Part shown: in pieces, positions 11,415-22,067 of the stretch
Numbering within the stretch: position 1 is the stretch's first letter
How the letters are laid out: each line of letters begins with the position of its first letter
Origin: Schizosaccharomyces osmophilus
Lineage: Eukaryota; Ascomycota; Schizosaccharomycetes; Schizosaccharomycetales; Schizosaccharomycetaceae
Length of the DNA stretch: 64,000 nucleotides
Assembly (NCBI RefSeq): GCF_027921745.1
Contig: NC_079238.1
Coordinates: 4,774,001-4,838,000, forward strand
Reading direction: 5' to 3'
Notes under the pieces: model-generated
Databases searched by the model: none
What the model was told of the DNA's origin: nothing
What the model saw: only the letters and a program-made list of their open reading frames with translations
Translations under genes and position numbers: made by a program

Positions 11415-12656
11415 GACTGTTGATGGACCGGTTTACAAAACACAGTATGACATGTAAACAATTTGCTATTACAATTGTAGTTCATGGAAAGGCTTTTGCT
11501 ACCAGATATGTCTTTTGCTAGCCTTTTCAATTTGCATTCAAGATAAGTTGAATCCTTTTAATGTTAGCCAAAGCAATCTGGAAAGAGAGGCTGCTTGTGT
11601 TATGCAGCGGATTTTAACAAGAGACGGCGGTCCGCTGTTAATTATTGATGGTGTCGCCTTATGAATACAAACAAAAATAAAATTTAAAATAGAAAATAGA
11701 AATAGTACTAAAGTAGGTCAGTCACCTTTTTAGGTCGGATTTCTTCTCGCGTTCTTGTCGACCACACTTGGATAACTTGAGCTTGTTACTCTGCAACTCA
11801 CAAAGGGTTTTATTTACTATGGATGGATGGTTGAGAAAAAAACAAGAGAAATCAAAAAATAAAATCGGAAATACATTTCTTTTTATATTTGTTTAATTTC
11901 TGTGTGTTTGTATTCGACTCGATGGCAAACAACAAAGTTTTGATTGTTTTTACTTAGTAGAGGAATCATTTAACACATTCAAAAATGGCATGCCATTCTT
12001 TCTATTTTTAGCCTAAGTTTAGACGTATATATATTTTCTATTTTTTTTTGTGTAGCCTTTACCACTCCAATGGTCATGAATCCTTTGTACAACCGAGAAA
12101 AGCAAGCAGAATCGGGAATTGCATTATAGATTAAAAAAGGAATTTTGAAGCCAATCTCTAGAAATTAAGAGTACAGCAACACCACGTTTACGTACTTTTG
12201 AGTGGATGGAGATATTTCCTTTTTCACTCCTTCCTTAAGTTTTGAATTCTGTTTTGGCTGATGGATAGGAGCAGGGAAACAGCTCCCACAGAGCAATTCG
12301 CCTACGGTTTTTTACGAAAGATTCAAGCTTTGAGGTTTCAGTCCGCATTTCAGTGCCCTCGATAGTGAAAGGCAGCCAAGGAAGCATCTCCAATCGGGCA
12401 TGCCTTGGAACCCGTGAACAAATACCGATGGAAACTACACAAGCGAGAACGTCCTAGAAAGCAAAATTAGATCACTGCACCATGACACATTCGCAACTGT
12501 CGACTGATCCAAGAGTGCATTCAATCATTGGGTCCTGTGGTATCTACAGAGTACGTGTTTGATATTAAGAAAAATGCATAAAGCCTGATGCAAACAACCA
12601 CAATTAAAGAATACCAAATCTGATCTGTTTTTCATGCTTGGACTAACAGTAAAAAT
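11415..12656. other. Intergenic between tRNA-Gln(TTG) copies
   Basis: About 1.2 kb without a supported protein gene. It includes a 7-bp hairpin at 11605-11637 and a patch from about 12240 to 12560 that is visibly richer in G and C than its surroundings and contains two good hairpins (see the separate entry). Some unannotated RNA gene here is plausible. Confidence 0.5.
12240..12560. ncRNA. Candidate structured non-coding RNA, strand uncertain
   Basis: This stretch lacks ORFs, is less AT-rich than the flanks, and contains a GGAGC/GCTCC hairpin (12268-12286) followed by a T6 run at 12308-12313. A second hairpin (12376-12408) stacks CCAAG/CTTGG on GCAT/ATGC around a GAA bulge. I compared it by memory with U1-U6, 5S, SRP, RNase P/MRP and snR30 motifs and found no convincing match. 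It may be a pol II lncRNA or simply chance structure. Confidence 0.25.
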
Positions 12657-12728
12657 AGGTCGTACTGGGAATCGAACCCAGGTCTCGAGAATCAAAATCT
12701 CATGTGCTAGCCATTACACCATACAACC
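12657..12728 (-). tRNA. tRNA-Gln(TTG), second copy
   Basis: Identical over 72 nt to the copy at 11343-11414, same strand, with TTG anticodon in loop TTTTGAT and a T-run trailer. Flanking sequence is unlike the first copy, so identity is confined to the gene body. Confidence 0.97.
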
Positions 12729-12932
12729 GGTTTGACAATCATTCAACTTATAGATAATTCATCCTGGTACATCGGAAACAGTTGTATCAACAATCAAATT
12801 GCTTTATTTGCTACTCTGTCTTACGGAACCGGTCAGCAAACAGGAGTTATGTACGCGTACAGCTGCTTCTTTCCCAGTCAACTCACCACCGAAAATAACA
12901 AAAAAAGCACTTAGAAAAAGTACGGTTGTCGA

Positions 12933-13004
12933 AGGTCGTACTGGGAATCGAACCCAGGTCTCGAGAATCAGAATCTCATGTGCTAGCCACTACACCATAC
13001 AACC
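12933..13004 (-). tRNA. tRNA-Gln(CTG)
   Basis: A 72-nt cloverleaf differing from the TTG isoacceptor at only two positions: one D-arm base and the wobble base, giving loop TTCTGAT and anticodon CTG (reads CAG). Its 3' trailer TTCGACAACCGTAC followed by T-run is shared with the distant copy at 36149-36220. Confidence 0.97.
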
Positions 13005-13221
13005 GTATGGTTGACATAAGACAAAATGGGTAACACTTATACATACATCTATATGTAACCATGCCCTTGGTCTAGTCGAAGAAATCAATGTTGTGCAACG
13101 TTTCAAGTGGAGCATATCTATCGTAGAGGCGTTCCATAGTTTGTAAGTTCAGCAATAAAAAAGTCCTGCATGTGCTTCTTTGTTTCGACAATAACCCAAG
13201 TGCAAGACAACAAAAAAGGAA

Positions 13222-13303
13222 CTCCCAAGGCGAGAATCGAACTCGCAACCTTCTGATAACCTTCGTAAGAGTCAGACGCTCTAACCGATTGAGCTACCCG
13301 GGA
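13222..13303 (-). tRNA. tRNA-Lys(CTT) with 8-nt intron
   Basis: An 82-nt minus-strand tRNA. The acceptor TCCCGGG pairs with CTTGGGA using G-T wobbles. The anticodon stem is TCTGA/TCAGA and the loop is CTCTTA plus A after removal of an 8-nt intron (CGAAGGTT, 13258-13265) one base 3' of the anticodon, the canonical position. The B box GGTTGCGAGTTCGATTC is intact. Such very short introns occur in fission yeast tRNA genes. Confidence 0.95.
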
Positions 13304-13893
13304 CGCTTTACATATATATCAACACAAAATGTAATATAGCTAACATAGTGTGTAAGCAATATTCCACTATAAATGACATATCAATAAAGTGTTTCATCGT
13401 ATACGGATGATTAATGTTTTTTTTTTTTTTTTTTTTGACACATTTTTATTACGAACAATTAAACAAGTTTGATACTGTACAGGTGATTTAAATATATACA
13501 TAAAATTTGTGGCTCACTGAAACAAAAGTACAAATAAACTCTATAATAATTCAACACGTCAACAAGATTGTGTTCATATACCTCCTTAAAGAAAGGAACT
13601 GTGAGAGTTGAACCAAATGAACGATGGTGAGCAGAGAGCATGGAGTGGGACCCAAGGATATACGGCATAACAAATTAAAAATTGGGCAATTAAATAAGAA
13701 AGATCTCACTGCCGTTTCCTTAATCCATACTCACTAGTTGAAAAACCGCATAGCATTTTTCTATGCTGGATCTAGACATTCAGACATACCAACTATTAGT
13801 TTGTTTAGATTGCCTACTTTGCGAAAAGATGTAATGACAGGACTATACATTTCCTTATCACGAATCCTTTATACCTATACCTCCCTTGTTTTA
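13304..13893. other. Intergenic with T20 tract
   Basis: Spacer between tRNA-Lys and the clr3 stop codon. It contains a 20-base T run at 13417-13436. A 69-codon minus-strand frame at 13459-13668 has no recognisable features and is not called. Confidence 0.5.
13417..13436. repeat. Homopolymer T20
   Basis: Twenty consecutive T bases in the spacer 3' of clr3. Confidence 0.9.
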
Positions 13894-15924
13894 TCATGAT
13901 GCACCATTTTTTTTCAACAAGTGTGAAAAGTACTGGGTTACAGCCCGGTAATGGTGTTCTAGCATGCTTGTTCCGGAATGATGTTCACTTTGAATTAAAC
14001 GACCGTACCTTCGTTTGTTTTTCTTTGGCTTTTTCCAGCATTCGTCTGAAGAATGCACAAAAATAAGAGAGTGTCGGAAATACCAGCTTGGTAAATCATC
14101 TTCAGAAGCAGTTTTCAGTCCTGTAAGTGGTTCTGAACCAAAGAAATTAACAATGCAGCGCACAGTTTTCGTCACATTACGCGAAGCAATCAAGTTCATT
14201 ACTCCTTCGGCTGCTTTTCCTGATGCAATAAAGAAAATATTTTTAGCTGATGCAAGCTCTATGTAGTTATCCCAAATATATGTGCATAACTTCTTCGTTT
14301 CTTCAAGCATATCGTATGGTTTGTTTTCACCTGTTACCACCTCTGGTATATTGACATCTATTAATCCAAAGTTTTGTTGCATGGCCCATTCTATGTACAG
14401 ACTGGCAGGATCTACTAAATAAGAATCTGATGGCTTCAAGGCATTGGAGTCTTTTCTACCATCCCCTAAAACAAGAGGTGCCTCATGAATAAGTATAACC
14501 AAGACATCTTTCTGAAAAAAATCATTCGAGCATAATGCCTGGTTGGCAAATGTTTCAGAAAGGGAATCGCGCAAAATCGGCAGATTGGTTATTTTCCAAT
14601 CTTCAAATAGTTTTTTTGCCTGATATGATCGTATAATATCGTGAAGTCTACTAACATGAGCATTGTCCGGATTAGCCGGTATATATTTTGGTCGCATGCA
14701 TCTCCAAAATTGCGACTGAATTTCTGTAACCTTATCAACTGTTTGAACTGCATGTTGTGACGCATACACCGTATGCAATCGACTGGGGGGTATTCCAATC
14801 AAACTTTGCGCTACAGCTAAAGCAGAAACACTTATAGCATCCAAACTATACCCTCCTTCTAAAGAAGCAAAAACTTTCCCATCTGCCAAACCCATCAGCA
14901 TTTGAGTCATATGAGCATAAGCTGGCGGTGTCACTAAACACTGACCAATGTGATCACCAGCGGCTGCATCAAACCCAGAGCTAATAATCACCAAATCTGG
15001 ATTAAACTCATAAGCAATGGGCATAACAACGCGCTGGAAGGCAAAGACATAATCACCATCACCCATGCCCGAGCATGGCCATGGAATATTGACACTACGG
15101 CCTAGGCCGGCACCTTCACCACAGTTTTCTGCACAGCCATATACCGTGCCAGGATAGAAACGTCCTTGTTCATAACGATGAATAGAGATATACAATACAT
15201 TTGGATCATCATAAAACGCCATCTGAGTACCATTACCATGATGCACATCCCAATCGATAATCAAAATTCTTTTAACTTTGTCGGGAAATCGCTGAAGCAT
15301 GCTTCTAGCAGCCACAGAGACATTGTTAAATAAGCAAAAGCCACCAGGTTTATGAGGCTCCGCATGATGGCCAGGAGGACGAACCACGGCAAATGCGTTT
15401 TTTACTTTTCCTGTGACAACGGCAGCACAAGTTTCAATAGCACTTCCACAGGCCAATCGTGCACAAAATGCACTCTCGTTATTAAAGTACAAGGAGTCAC
15501 TAATTTTTTCAAGATTGGCGAGATCCTCTCTAGACATTAATTCAGTTTTAGTGATTTTTTCATACATTTCGGGAGTATGTACTCTTAATAACTCTTCCAA
15601 TGTAGCCTCCCGTGATGGAAGGCGAAGAAAAGCATCAGCAGGACTAGGGGTATTTGAAACGTATCCAGCCTTTCGAATTGCTTCAAAGACACGAAGCACA
15701 CGCCTGGGATCTTCTGGGTGATCGTCTACTTCATTCAAAGTCGCATGAAATCGCATTCGTGGATCATAGCAAAGGCCGGATTTCTTAATTGCTTCCAAAG
15801 ATGCTGCATCTTCAGAAGAAATGAGAGTTTCCTGATTCGAAACATCGTTTTCTTTTTTCAATAATACTGACCAAGGTGTTACCGTAGTAGGTCCGTCGTC
15901 AGCAAGTTTTTTTTCCATAACCAT
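13894..15924 (-). CDS. clr3: Class II histone deacetylase Clr3
   Basis: 676 codons from the ATG at 15922-15924. It deacetylates histone H3 K14 in the SHREC silencing complex in fission yeast heterochromatin. The HDAC core shows the catalytic signatures PPGHHAEPHKPGGFCLFNN, RILIIDWDVHHGNGTQ and IISSGFDAAAGDH. The C-terminal third is an Arb2-like domain, as in Hda1/Clr3. The frame stays open 15 codons upstream to 15969 but only with a TTG. A 3'-splice-like CAAATTAG directly precedes the ATG, so an upstream 5' UTR intron or a short N-terminal exon is possible. Recalled S. pombe Clr3 is slightly longer (about 687 aa). Neighbour whi5 is the same as in S. pombe. Confidence 0.95.
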   Translation of the reverse strand: MVMEKKLADDGPTTVTPWSVLLKKENDVSNQETLISSEDAASLEAIKKSGLCYDPRMRFHATLNEVDDHPEDPRRVLRVFEAIRKAGYVSNTPSPADAFLRLPSREATLEELLRVHTPEMYEKITKTELMSREDLANLEKISDSLYFNNESAFCARLACGSAIETCAAVVTGKVKNAFAVVRPPGHHAEPHKPGGFCLFNNVSVAARSMLQRFPDKVKRILIIDWDVHHGNGTQMAFYDDPNVLYISIHRYEQGRFYPGTVYGCAENCGEGAGLGRSVNIPWPCSGMGDGDYVFAFQRVVMPIAYEFNPDLVIISSGFDAAAGDHIGQCLVTPPAYAHMTQMLMGLADGKVFASLEGGYSLDAISVSALAVAQSLIGIPPSRLHTVYASQHAVQTVDKVTEIQSQFWRCMRPKYIPANPDNAHVSRLHDIIRSYQAKKLFEDWKITNLPILRDSLSETFANQALCSNDFFQKDVLVILIHEAPLVLGDGRKDSNALKPSDSYLVDPASLYIEWAMQQNFGLIDVNIPEVVTGENKPYDMLEETKKLCTYIWDNYIELASAKNIFFIASGKAAEGVMNLIASRNVTKTVRCIVNFFGSEPLTGLKTASEDDLPSWYFRHSLIFVHSSDECWKKPKKNKRRYGRLIQSEHHSGTSMLEHHYRAVTQYFSHLLKKNGAS

Positions 15925-16851
15925 CCTAATTTGTGGTAAGCATTCAAAATAAGAGGAATTTAAGAACAAATAATATTATAAACGATAGAAAAATTGAAAT
16001 ATCTACAAAATTATCAGAGTTCCACGCCGTTTTTCTACGTATTATGCGTGTACCTCAAGTCCGGTAGTACCAATTGGTACAGCAAAGTATTCAAGTTTAC
16101 TGTATGGAGAAAAGGAAATTCATAGCAACTAAAGCATAAATGGCTTTTAGTACAATTTATTAATTTGGTAGATTATATTTATAGAATTTCAAATTTATAG
16201 GGCCTTCTTTTCCGAGCCCATAAAACATGCAAACAAGTACGTATGGAAACAAAAGCTCCAAATATCATCTTGAGAAAGTAGACAGATTTTTAAGAATAAA
16301 AAATAACATTGTATTAAAATAAAAAAGCAACACAGGAGAATGGGACTCATAAGTTAATGATCATCGATAATCAAAATGCTAGTCAAGGGCAACAAATAGC
16401 TTCTTCGTAAGTGTTTTTTCCTACTGTGAAAGGATTTATAAAAGTTAGAGGCGTTTTAATCAAAAGACGAACCAAAATATAATATCACTTTAATATATAT
16501 ACATAGAGCATCTAAACGGGTTACTTCTTCCTTTCACGTCAGTTTTGTTCCTACTTGCTCCCTGTTCGAAATCAAAAACTCAGAGCTTCTGTCTGTAAGC
16601 TATGATGTATAAAAATGGAGTGCGGCAAAATCATTATACCTTCCAAAAATGGACGGGGTGAGAGGGATTCGCAGTAAGGAGTAAGTCAACAAAAAGAATC
16701 ATAAAGGATAAAGGAAAATAATTAGAGAATAGCGACGTGGAAACTGATTTATCCGAGCGTTTAAAATATTCAGAACATGACCCAAACAAATAAATTGGTT
16801 TCAATCAAGATAACAATCATAATATTTACATCAGAAACATTTCTGTAGTCC
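15925..16851. other. Intergenic between clr3 and whi5
   Basis: About 0.9 kb: clr3 promoter and whi5 3' UTR, both minus-strand genes. Contains the 14-bp palindrome at 16067-16080. No supported ORF. Confidence 0.5.
16067..16080. repeat. Perfect 14-bp palindrome upstream of clr3
   Basis: GTACCAATTGGTAC is self-complementary and lies about 145 nt upstream of the clr3 ATG. It contains CCAAT in both orientations, so it could be a paired CCAAT-factor or dimeric transcription factor site. Confidence 0.5.
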
Positions 16852-17942
16852 TTATCCCTCAAAACCTTCGATGGAAAAGTTCCCAGAAGGAACGGCGTGA
16901 ACTAAACTCAAGATAGCCTCAGCTGCCTTACACTCCTCCCTTGAAAGAGAAAATGGTACTAAAGAATGGTCCTTTATATGATTCTCGATATATAGAGTTG
17001 AGGGAAGCGAACGATTGAATGCAAATCCACCTTGTTCGCCTTCATGCAAAAAGGCCATATGGCTGTTAAGTATGGTAGCTAGACCTCCATTCAAACTTAT
17101 AGGAGAAGAAGAAGGGAGGTCAAAGGGAATTTTTGGCTTCTCCAAAAGAGCATCGTGCGAATTTAACCATGGAGGGCTCGTTCTGTCCAAAGAGGAAGAT
17201 ACTGAGCTAGGACTAGAAGAGGATAAATTCCTAGAAATCAATTGCAAAAAGTCTTCCCGTGGACTAATCAATCGAGAGAAAGAATTCGCCCGTACTTTAC
17301 GTGGCTTTTCATCAAACGAATAAGTCTTCCTCAAGCCCATTGTGTCCAAATCGTTTATAGATCTAGATCTTTTATGCATTCCTTTTTTCTTTCGTATTAA
17401 ACTTTCGACCTGGTCCAACGTTTGATTTTCCCAACCACGGTCGACTTTGAAAACCGCGTATTTCAATCGTGCCTTCAATTTTTCAGACATCTAAAAGTAT
17501 TAGTTTACATTATTAACAGTAATAATTGAATAAGAGTCAACTAATCCCACATTATGGAATTGTAAAGGTAATTGGTACTTGAATCAGCTTAAATTCAAGA
17601 ATAAACAACGAACCTTGCTCAAAGAATTGTCAGAACCAGCTTTCAAATGCTTTTCTTTTGCCATTGTCATACTTGGAGTACTCGAATGGCTTTCATTCAA
17701 GGGCAATGCGTGAAAATACTGGGCAAGTTGTAGAATATATTCGCAATCGTCAAAGGCTTCAATTAAATAACAACGTGAAGAACCAAGTGTGAATTATATC
17801 AAACGAAAACGCACACGAATTGATATTATTTGATGATTCGATATAAAAAAGCGCGTTTTTGATGGCTTCTGGTTATTAGTAGAAACGCGTTGCTTCTACG
17901 TTACGTGTTCGTGCTTCTTGGGTAGAGCTCACCTGAAAGCAT
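16852..17942 (-). CDS. whi5: Whi5/Nrm1-family cell-cycle transcription repressor
   Basis: The solid part is 17490-16852 (212 codons), which opens MSEKLKARLKYAVFKVDRGW. This matches the Whi5/Nrm1 GTB motif (LK-x-RL-x2-A-x2-KV-x2-GW) that binds SBF/MBF factors. The rest is Ser/Pro-rich and disordered, fitting a CDK-regulated repressor. Upstream, an open frame at 17756-17614 (includes DDCEYILQLAQYFHALP) joins it in phase across 17491-17613 (donor GTTCGT, branch ACTAATA). A 10-nt exon at 17942-17933 (MLS plus one base, donor GTGAGC) would supply a start, giving 263 residues. Both donors are atypical. Alternatives are the ATG at 17668-17670 or 17488-17490. ACGCGT at 17885-17890 would then be promoter rather than intron. 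Gene identity is firmer than the 5' end. Confidence 0.75.
17885..17890. promoter_or_regulatory. MCB box (ACGCGT) at the whi5 5' end
   Basis: A perfect MluI cell-cycle box, the MBF target, with a second related GCGCGT at 17851-17856. Whi5/Nrm1 proteins act on MBF-type factors, so the arrangement suggests cell-cycle or feedback control. Position relative to the transcription start is unresolved. Confidence 0.5.
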
Positions 17943-18319
17943 TGAAGACCCCTAAAGTAGAAGAATTAAATTAAAAGAATTTACTCAAAAACATTTAATT
18001 GTTTTGTTATTTCTTTCATTTCTTCGTAGGACTTGTTTAACTATGACTCAGATATTTAGCAGCAATGAACTTGACTTTTGAGAACAATATACAGCGAGCG
18101 TGTGTTCGAAAGTAAATGTTGAAGCCAAAGATCTATTAATACATCATTATAAATTATATTTATTTCCTATTATAACCCAATTCTCCCATTTTTTTCTGTC
18201 CGATGCGTAAAAGGAATGAAACGAAAGGAGCATGCAAACAAAACAAAATATTTAGAAAAAATAAACCAACACCAAAATAAGTATTAATAAGCTTACCCAC
18301 ACACCTCCATAAAAAACAT
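17943..18319. other. Intergenic between whi5 and bms1
   Basis: AT-rich spacer containing the whi5 upstream region and the bms1 3' UTR. Nothing else seen. Confidence 0.5.
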
Positions 18320-21300
18320 TTATCGCCTAGATTTTTTGCCGCCAGAGGCAGCACCCGAGTCTTGACGAAGTCTTTTACCATTTTTAGCAAACCAGTTGGC
18401 TTTCTCTTCACGTTTCTTTTCCACATACACTTGCTCTTCTTTCTGGAGCTTTTTGTGATACTTCTCGTGTTCTTCGGTCTTCTTAGCTTTACGCTTGCTT
18501 TCTTTGTCAGACTTGAGGGTCATTACCTTCTGTAACAAATCACGAGCTTTTCGTTCGTCAGCGTTCAATAACACAGTGCGCTTTTGCATATACGTAGGCT
18601 TGCTTCGGGGACGAACTTCTTTAGGACGAGAAGCATAAGGAAGCTGCGCTTGCAAAGATGCAGGAACCTTCAAAGGATTGAAATGTCTAGTAGGTCGAAC
18701 AATTTCTTTATATTGGGAATTGGGAAGTAAGGGTGTTTTCAAGCCAAGTTCATGACGCACTTCACCTGTCAGTCGCATACCTGTCCACTCGTTCTTTAGT
18801 GGTTCTAACAAGTTCGCGACCGTCGTACAAAATTCACGAATTCGTACAGGGTACCATGCTCTCAAGAAAACTATATCACTCATTAACACTTTATCCTCGA
18901 ATGTAGCACGGAAATGGCCATGTTCTTTATCAACAGCTTTCTTAATTTGTCCTCGAATACCGGACACAGTCCTAATATTTGCACCTTCGAACTTGGCCAC
19001 TTCCAAAGGACTATTAAACATTTTCTTGATAAATGCTGTGTTCTTAAAGATTTTGTATGGAACACCAGTTAATTTCAGCTTTTTCACAATTTCACTCGAT
19101 TGGTTAACATCTAGAACGGTACCAGTCGCAGCAATTCTGAAACTACCAGCTTTAGCATATTGATTAGCAACATACTGCACCGCACAAAATCCCGTGTTTG
19201 GTGCAATGAATGGTCCGTAAAATGTAGCGAAGCAGTGCATATGCTCTGGGGTATACTTCAACATCCTGTTTCTAGTACGGGAATCACTGATAGAGTAGAC
19301 TGGGACTGACTGTACTCGTCTCCAACCCAAGCTGAAAATTAACGGATCATTTGTTTTTAAAATCTTCTTATGCCAGCGGTGTCTCTTAATACGAACTTGA
19401 ACAAGTCCATGTCGCTGTTCATTTGGCAATAGACCACCAACAACCACTGGATAACGAGAATCGAAGTGCTCAACGAACTCATAAGGAACGCCTTTTAGAA
19501 CGAGACGTACATATGCACCGGCACGATATCCCTCAATTTCAGCTCTACTTTCGGGATCCATGTCATTGAATGCTTCCCTATTTATATCCAATTGGCGCGC
19601 AATCTTTTCCTTCTCTTCTCCGTACCAATCGACATCTTTCTTCTCTGGATCGCCACGATCTTCTTCCTCAAAACGAAGCCTAAGTTCTTCCTTTTTGCGA
19701 GCATTTTCCTCTCTCTCTTTTTCAAACTCAGGAGTTTCATCTTCGCCTGCCTCGTGTGATTCCTCCTCGTCATTTGAGGGCTGTGCATTCTCATTATTTT
19801 CAACACTACCCTCGTCTTCCAAATCCTCAAAATCCCCCGTTTCCTTTTCTTCCTCGCCAGCTTCGTCATTATCCCCTTCCTGGGAATCTAACAAACTGCC
19901 AGTAATAAAATGATATTTGATTTGAGCAAGACGTTCGGAATCCGCATATTTCTGTCCATAACGTTCGAGTTCTTCCTCAAAAGAACTTTTTTCGTTCTCT
20001 TGAGTGGGGCCCTCCGAATCAACTTCTTTAGGTTGAAAAAAGTCATCTTCATCTCCTTCATCTGCGTCGCTTCCGTCTTCCTCTGCATCCAACGATTCAC
20101 CACGAATTTCAGACAATGCTTGATCGGGTGAAAGAGATTCATCATAAAACACTTTTTGTAGATTCCTACGACGTCGACGACGAGATTCAATGAACGAAGC
20201 TGTAGCCCGAGAAGCCATACCTTCTTTCCATTTCAAATCAGACGATTCTTCTTCACCAGAAAGATCACCAAGGTCTGAATCACTTTCAGCAAAGGCAAAA
20301 TTCTCTTGAGCACCTTCGTCCTCATTATCCTTGGCCGCTCCAATCTTTTCAGAGTAATCAACGTCGTTTTCGTCACCAGACTCGTTTTCGGAGTCATTTG
20401 CTTCATTCTCCTCAAGATGCAGCATATCATCAGAAACGACGCCTGTTGGTTGACGTCGAGCTTTTCTGCCAACATCATCAGAGACTCCTTGATCATTTTC
20501 AGAATCAACGAGATTGGTATTGCTGAAAAGTTGGATACCAGATGAAGAGTTAGCACCCAAAGGTTGATGAGCTTCTTGTAATTGCATGACCATACGTTCA
20601 CCAACACCAGCTTCAGAGTTGTCATCCTTGGAGAAGTTTGAAGTAGGAACATCTATATATACACGATCCTTGTCAAAAAGGATGCCACCGATATCAGCCA
20701 TTGGACCATAGATTAATTTCTGTTTTTCGGAAAGTCTGCGTCTTCTGACTTTATCAGCATCTGGAGGAGGACAGGGGTCATCTAATCTAGAAGCATCAGA
20801 AATGGTAAAGTCACCAACACCCGGGACGTGAACTGGTGCATCATGCTTCGGTAAGTTTGTACCATGAAGGTAACCATAGAGAGTAACAGTTCGAGAGACC
20901 TTAGGATTCTCTTCAATTTCGGTAGGCAATGTTAAGTCTTCCATACGATCAGCAAGCAAATACGGGTGCTGATTGCGCCATTGAAGAGGACGGAACTTCA
21001 TGACGCTAATAAACCTCGACAAGTTCAATATTTCACGATCGGGATATCTTCCGTTTAGGACACCCGAAAGATAAAATAACTTAGCACCTTGATATAACTC
21101 TGTCCAAAAACGATGTTTCAAATGCTTCTTGGCAGCACGAAGGGTAGCAGGCTTCTTGAATAAATCTAAGTGAGTCAGCACGCCCATAATTCGGGGCATT
21201 CCATGAGGTGCTAAAATGTTAAGAAATTCCATTGTTTCCATTTCAAACCCAAAGTTGGCGTCAACTAGAAGCAAAACGAGGTCGGCAATCTTTGCTACAT

Positions 21301-21743
21301 CAATCATGGAACTCAAATCATTAGGGCATTCCAAAAAAGTAATTCTTCGTGATTTGCCAGCAACCACAGTAATAGGCCCAGTGATATTGGATACCGTATA
21401 TTTGGAATATCTTTTGACTAAAGATTTGATTAACGTAGATTTTCCTGTTCCAGGAGGACCCATAACAGCAACAATTACAGGTGGCGGCGATTCATCAGGC
21501 GTACGATCGACCATCGGAACGTGCAACTTCTTTTGAGACAAGTCTGCAGTCCTCATGGCCTGTCTAGCCATACGTCCTGCCGAAGATACGGAAAATGCCT
21601 AAATTGTTAATCTTCTATTGGGAATCTCTAATTCAACATACCTTAGGATTGCTCTCTGGATTGGCATTGGGAGCTTTCCTTGATTTTTTCTTTTCCGCTT
21701 TAGGCCCAGAATGCTTTGCATAATGGGCTTTTTTTTCATCCAT
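18320..21743 (-). CDS. bms1: Ribosome biogenesis GTPase Bms1
   Basis: Two exons, 21743-21642 (34 codons, Lys-rich, begins [13 protein letters not shown]) and 21598-18320, giving 1126 residues. Intron donor GTATGT. Bms1 is the GTPase of the small-subunit processome that partners Rcl1 for early pre-18S rRNA processing in the nucleolus. The P-loop GPPGTGKS lies at about residues 81-88. A long acidic middle (about 420-680, Asp/Glu/Ser runs) is followed by the conserved C-terminal Bms1/Tsr1 domain, containing HWHKK-like and [15 protein letters not shown] segments, and a Lys-rich tail ([18 protein letters not shown]). Length and the gle1 neighbour agree with S. pombe. Confidence 0.97.
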
Positions 21744-21886
21744 GACTAAAAATGCTAGTTGTAGGATGTTGGCAAGTGCACTTACTGTTCACAGAAAAAA
21801 TCAGGTACAAGTATCACGCAGGTAACAATGCAAGCTATTTGAAAAGTATGCAGTTCCTGTCGGAGTTCATGGTTTTATAGGTTTTA

Positions 21887-21918
<32 letters not shown>

Positions 21919-22067
21919 TGTTAATTCTACAATATTCTGAGAAATCGATACATCCAATTTGCACTCATTACTTTCTAAATTAGCACATCGCTATTAAGAG
22001 AGGTTGTATAGTTAAATTTGCTTTAATATCATAATTAATCCAAAAAAAAACCAAAAAGACATAATAC
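21744..22067. other. Intergenic with A26 tract
   Basis: bms1 promoter and gle1 3' UTR; contains the A26 homopolymer at 21892-21917. No gene seen. Confidence 0.5.
21892..21917. repeat. Homopolymer A26
   Basis: Twenty-six A bases upstream of bms1. Such tracts exclude nucleosomes and often sit in yeast promoters. Confidence 0.9.

Noticed and set aside
12240-12560. RNase P or MRP RNA, U3, SRP or telomerase RNA
   Set aside because: A faint ACAG-type motif is present, but the conserved core elements and spacing I know for these RNAs are not visible; kept only as an unassigned candidate RNA.
13459-13668. 69-codon minus frame downstream of clr3
   Set aside because: No domain, AT-driven Tyr/Leu/Phe-rich composition, and no support beyond length.
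10115-13893. Possible retrotransposon or LTR remnant around the tRNA cluster
   Set aside because: Such elements often insert near tRNA genes, but I found no terminal repeats, no integrase or reverse transcriptase-like frames and no target-site duplication.
19560-19913. Ser-rich plus frame inside bms1
   Set aside because: Mirror image of the acidic/Ser repeats of bms1 on the other strand.
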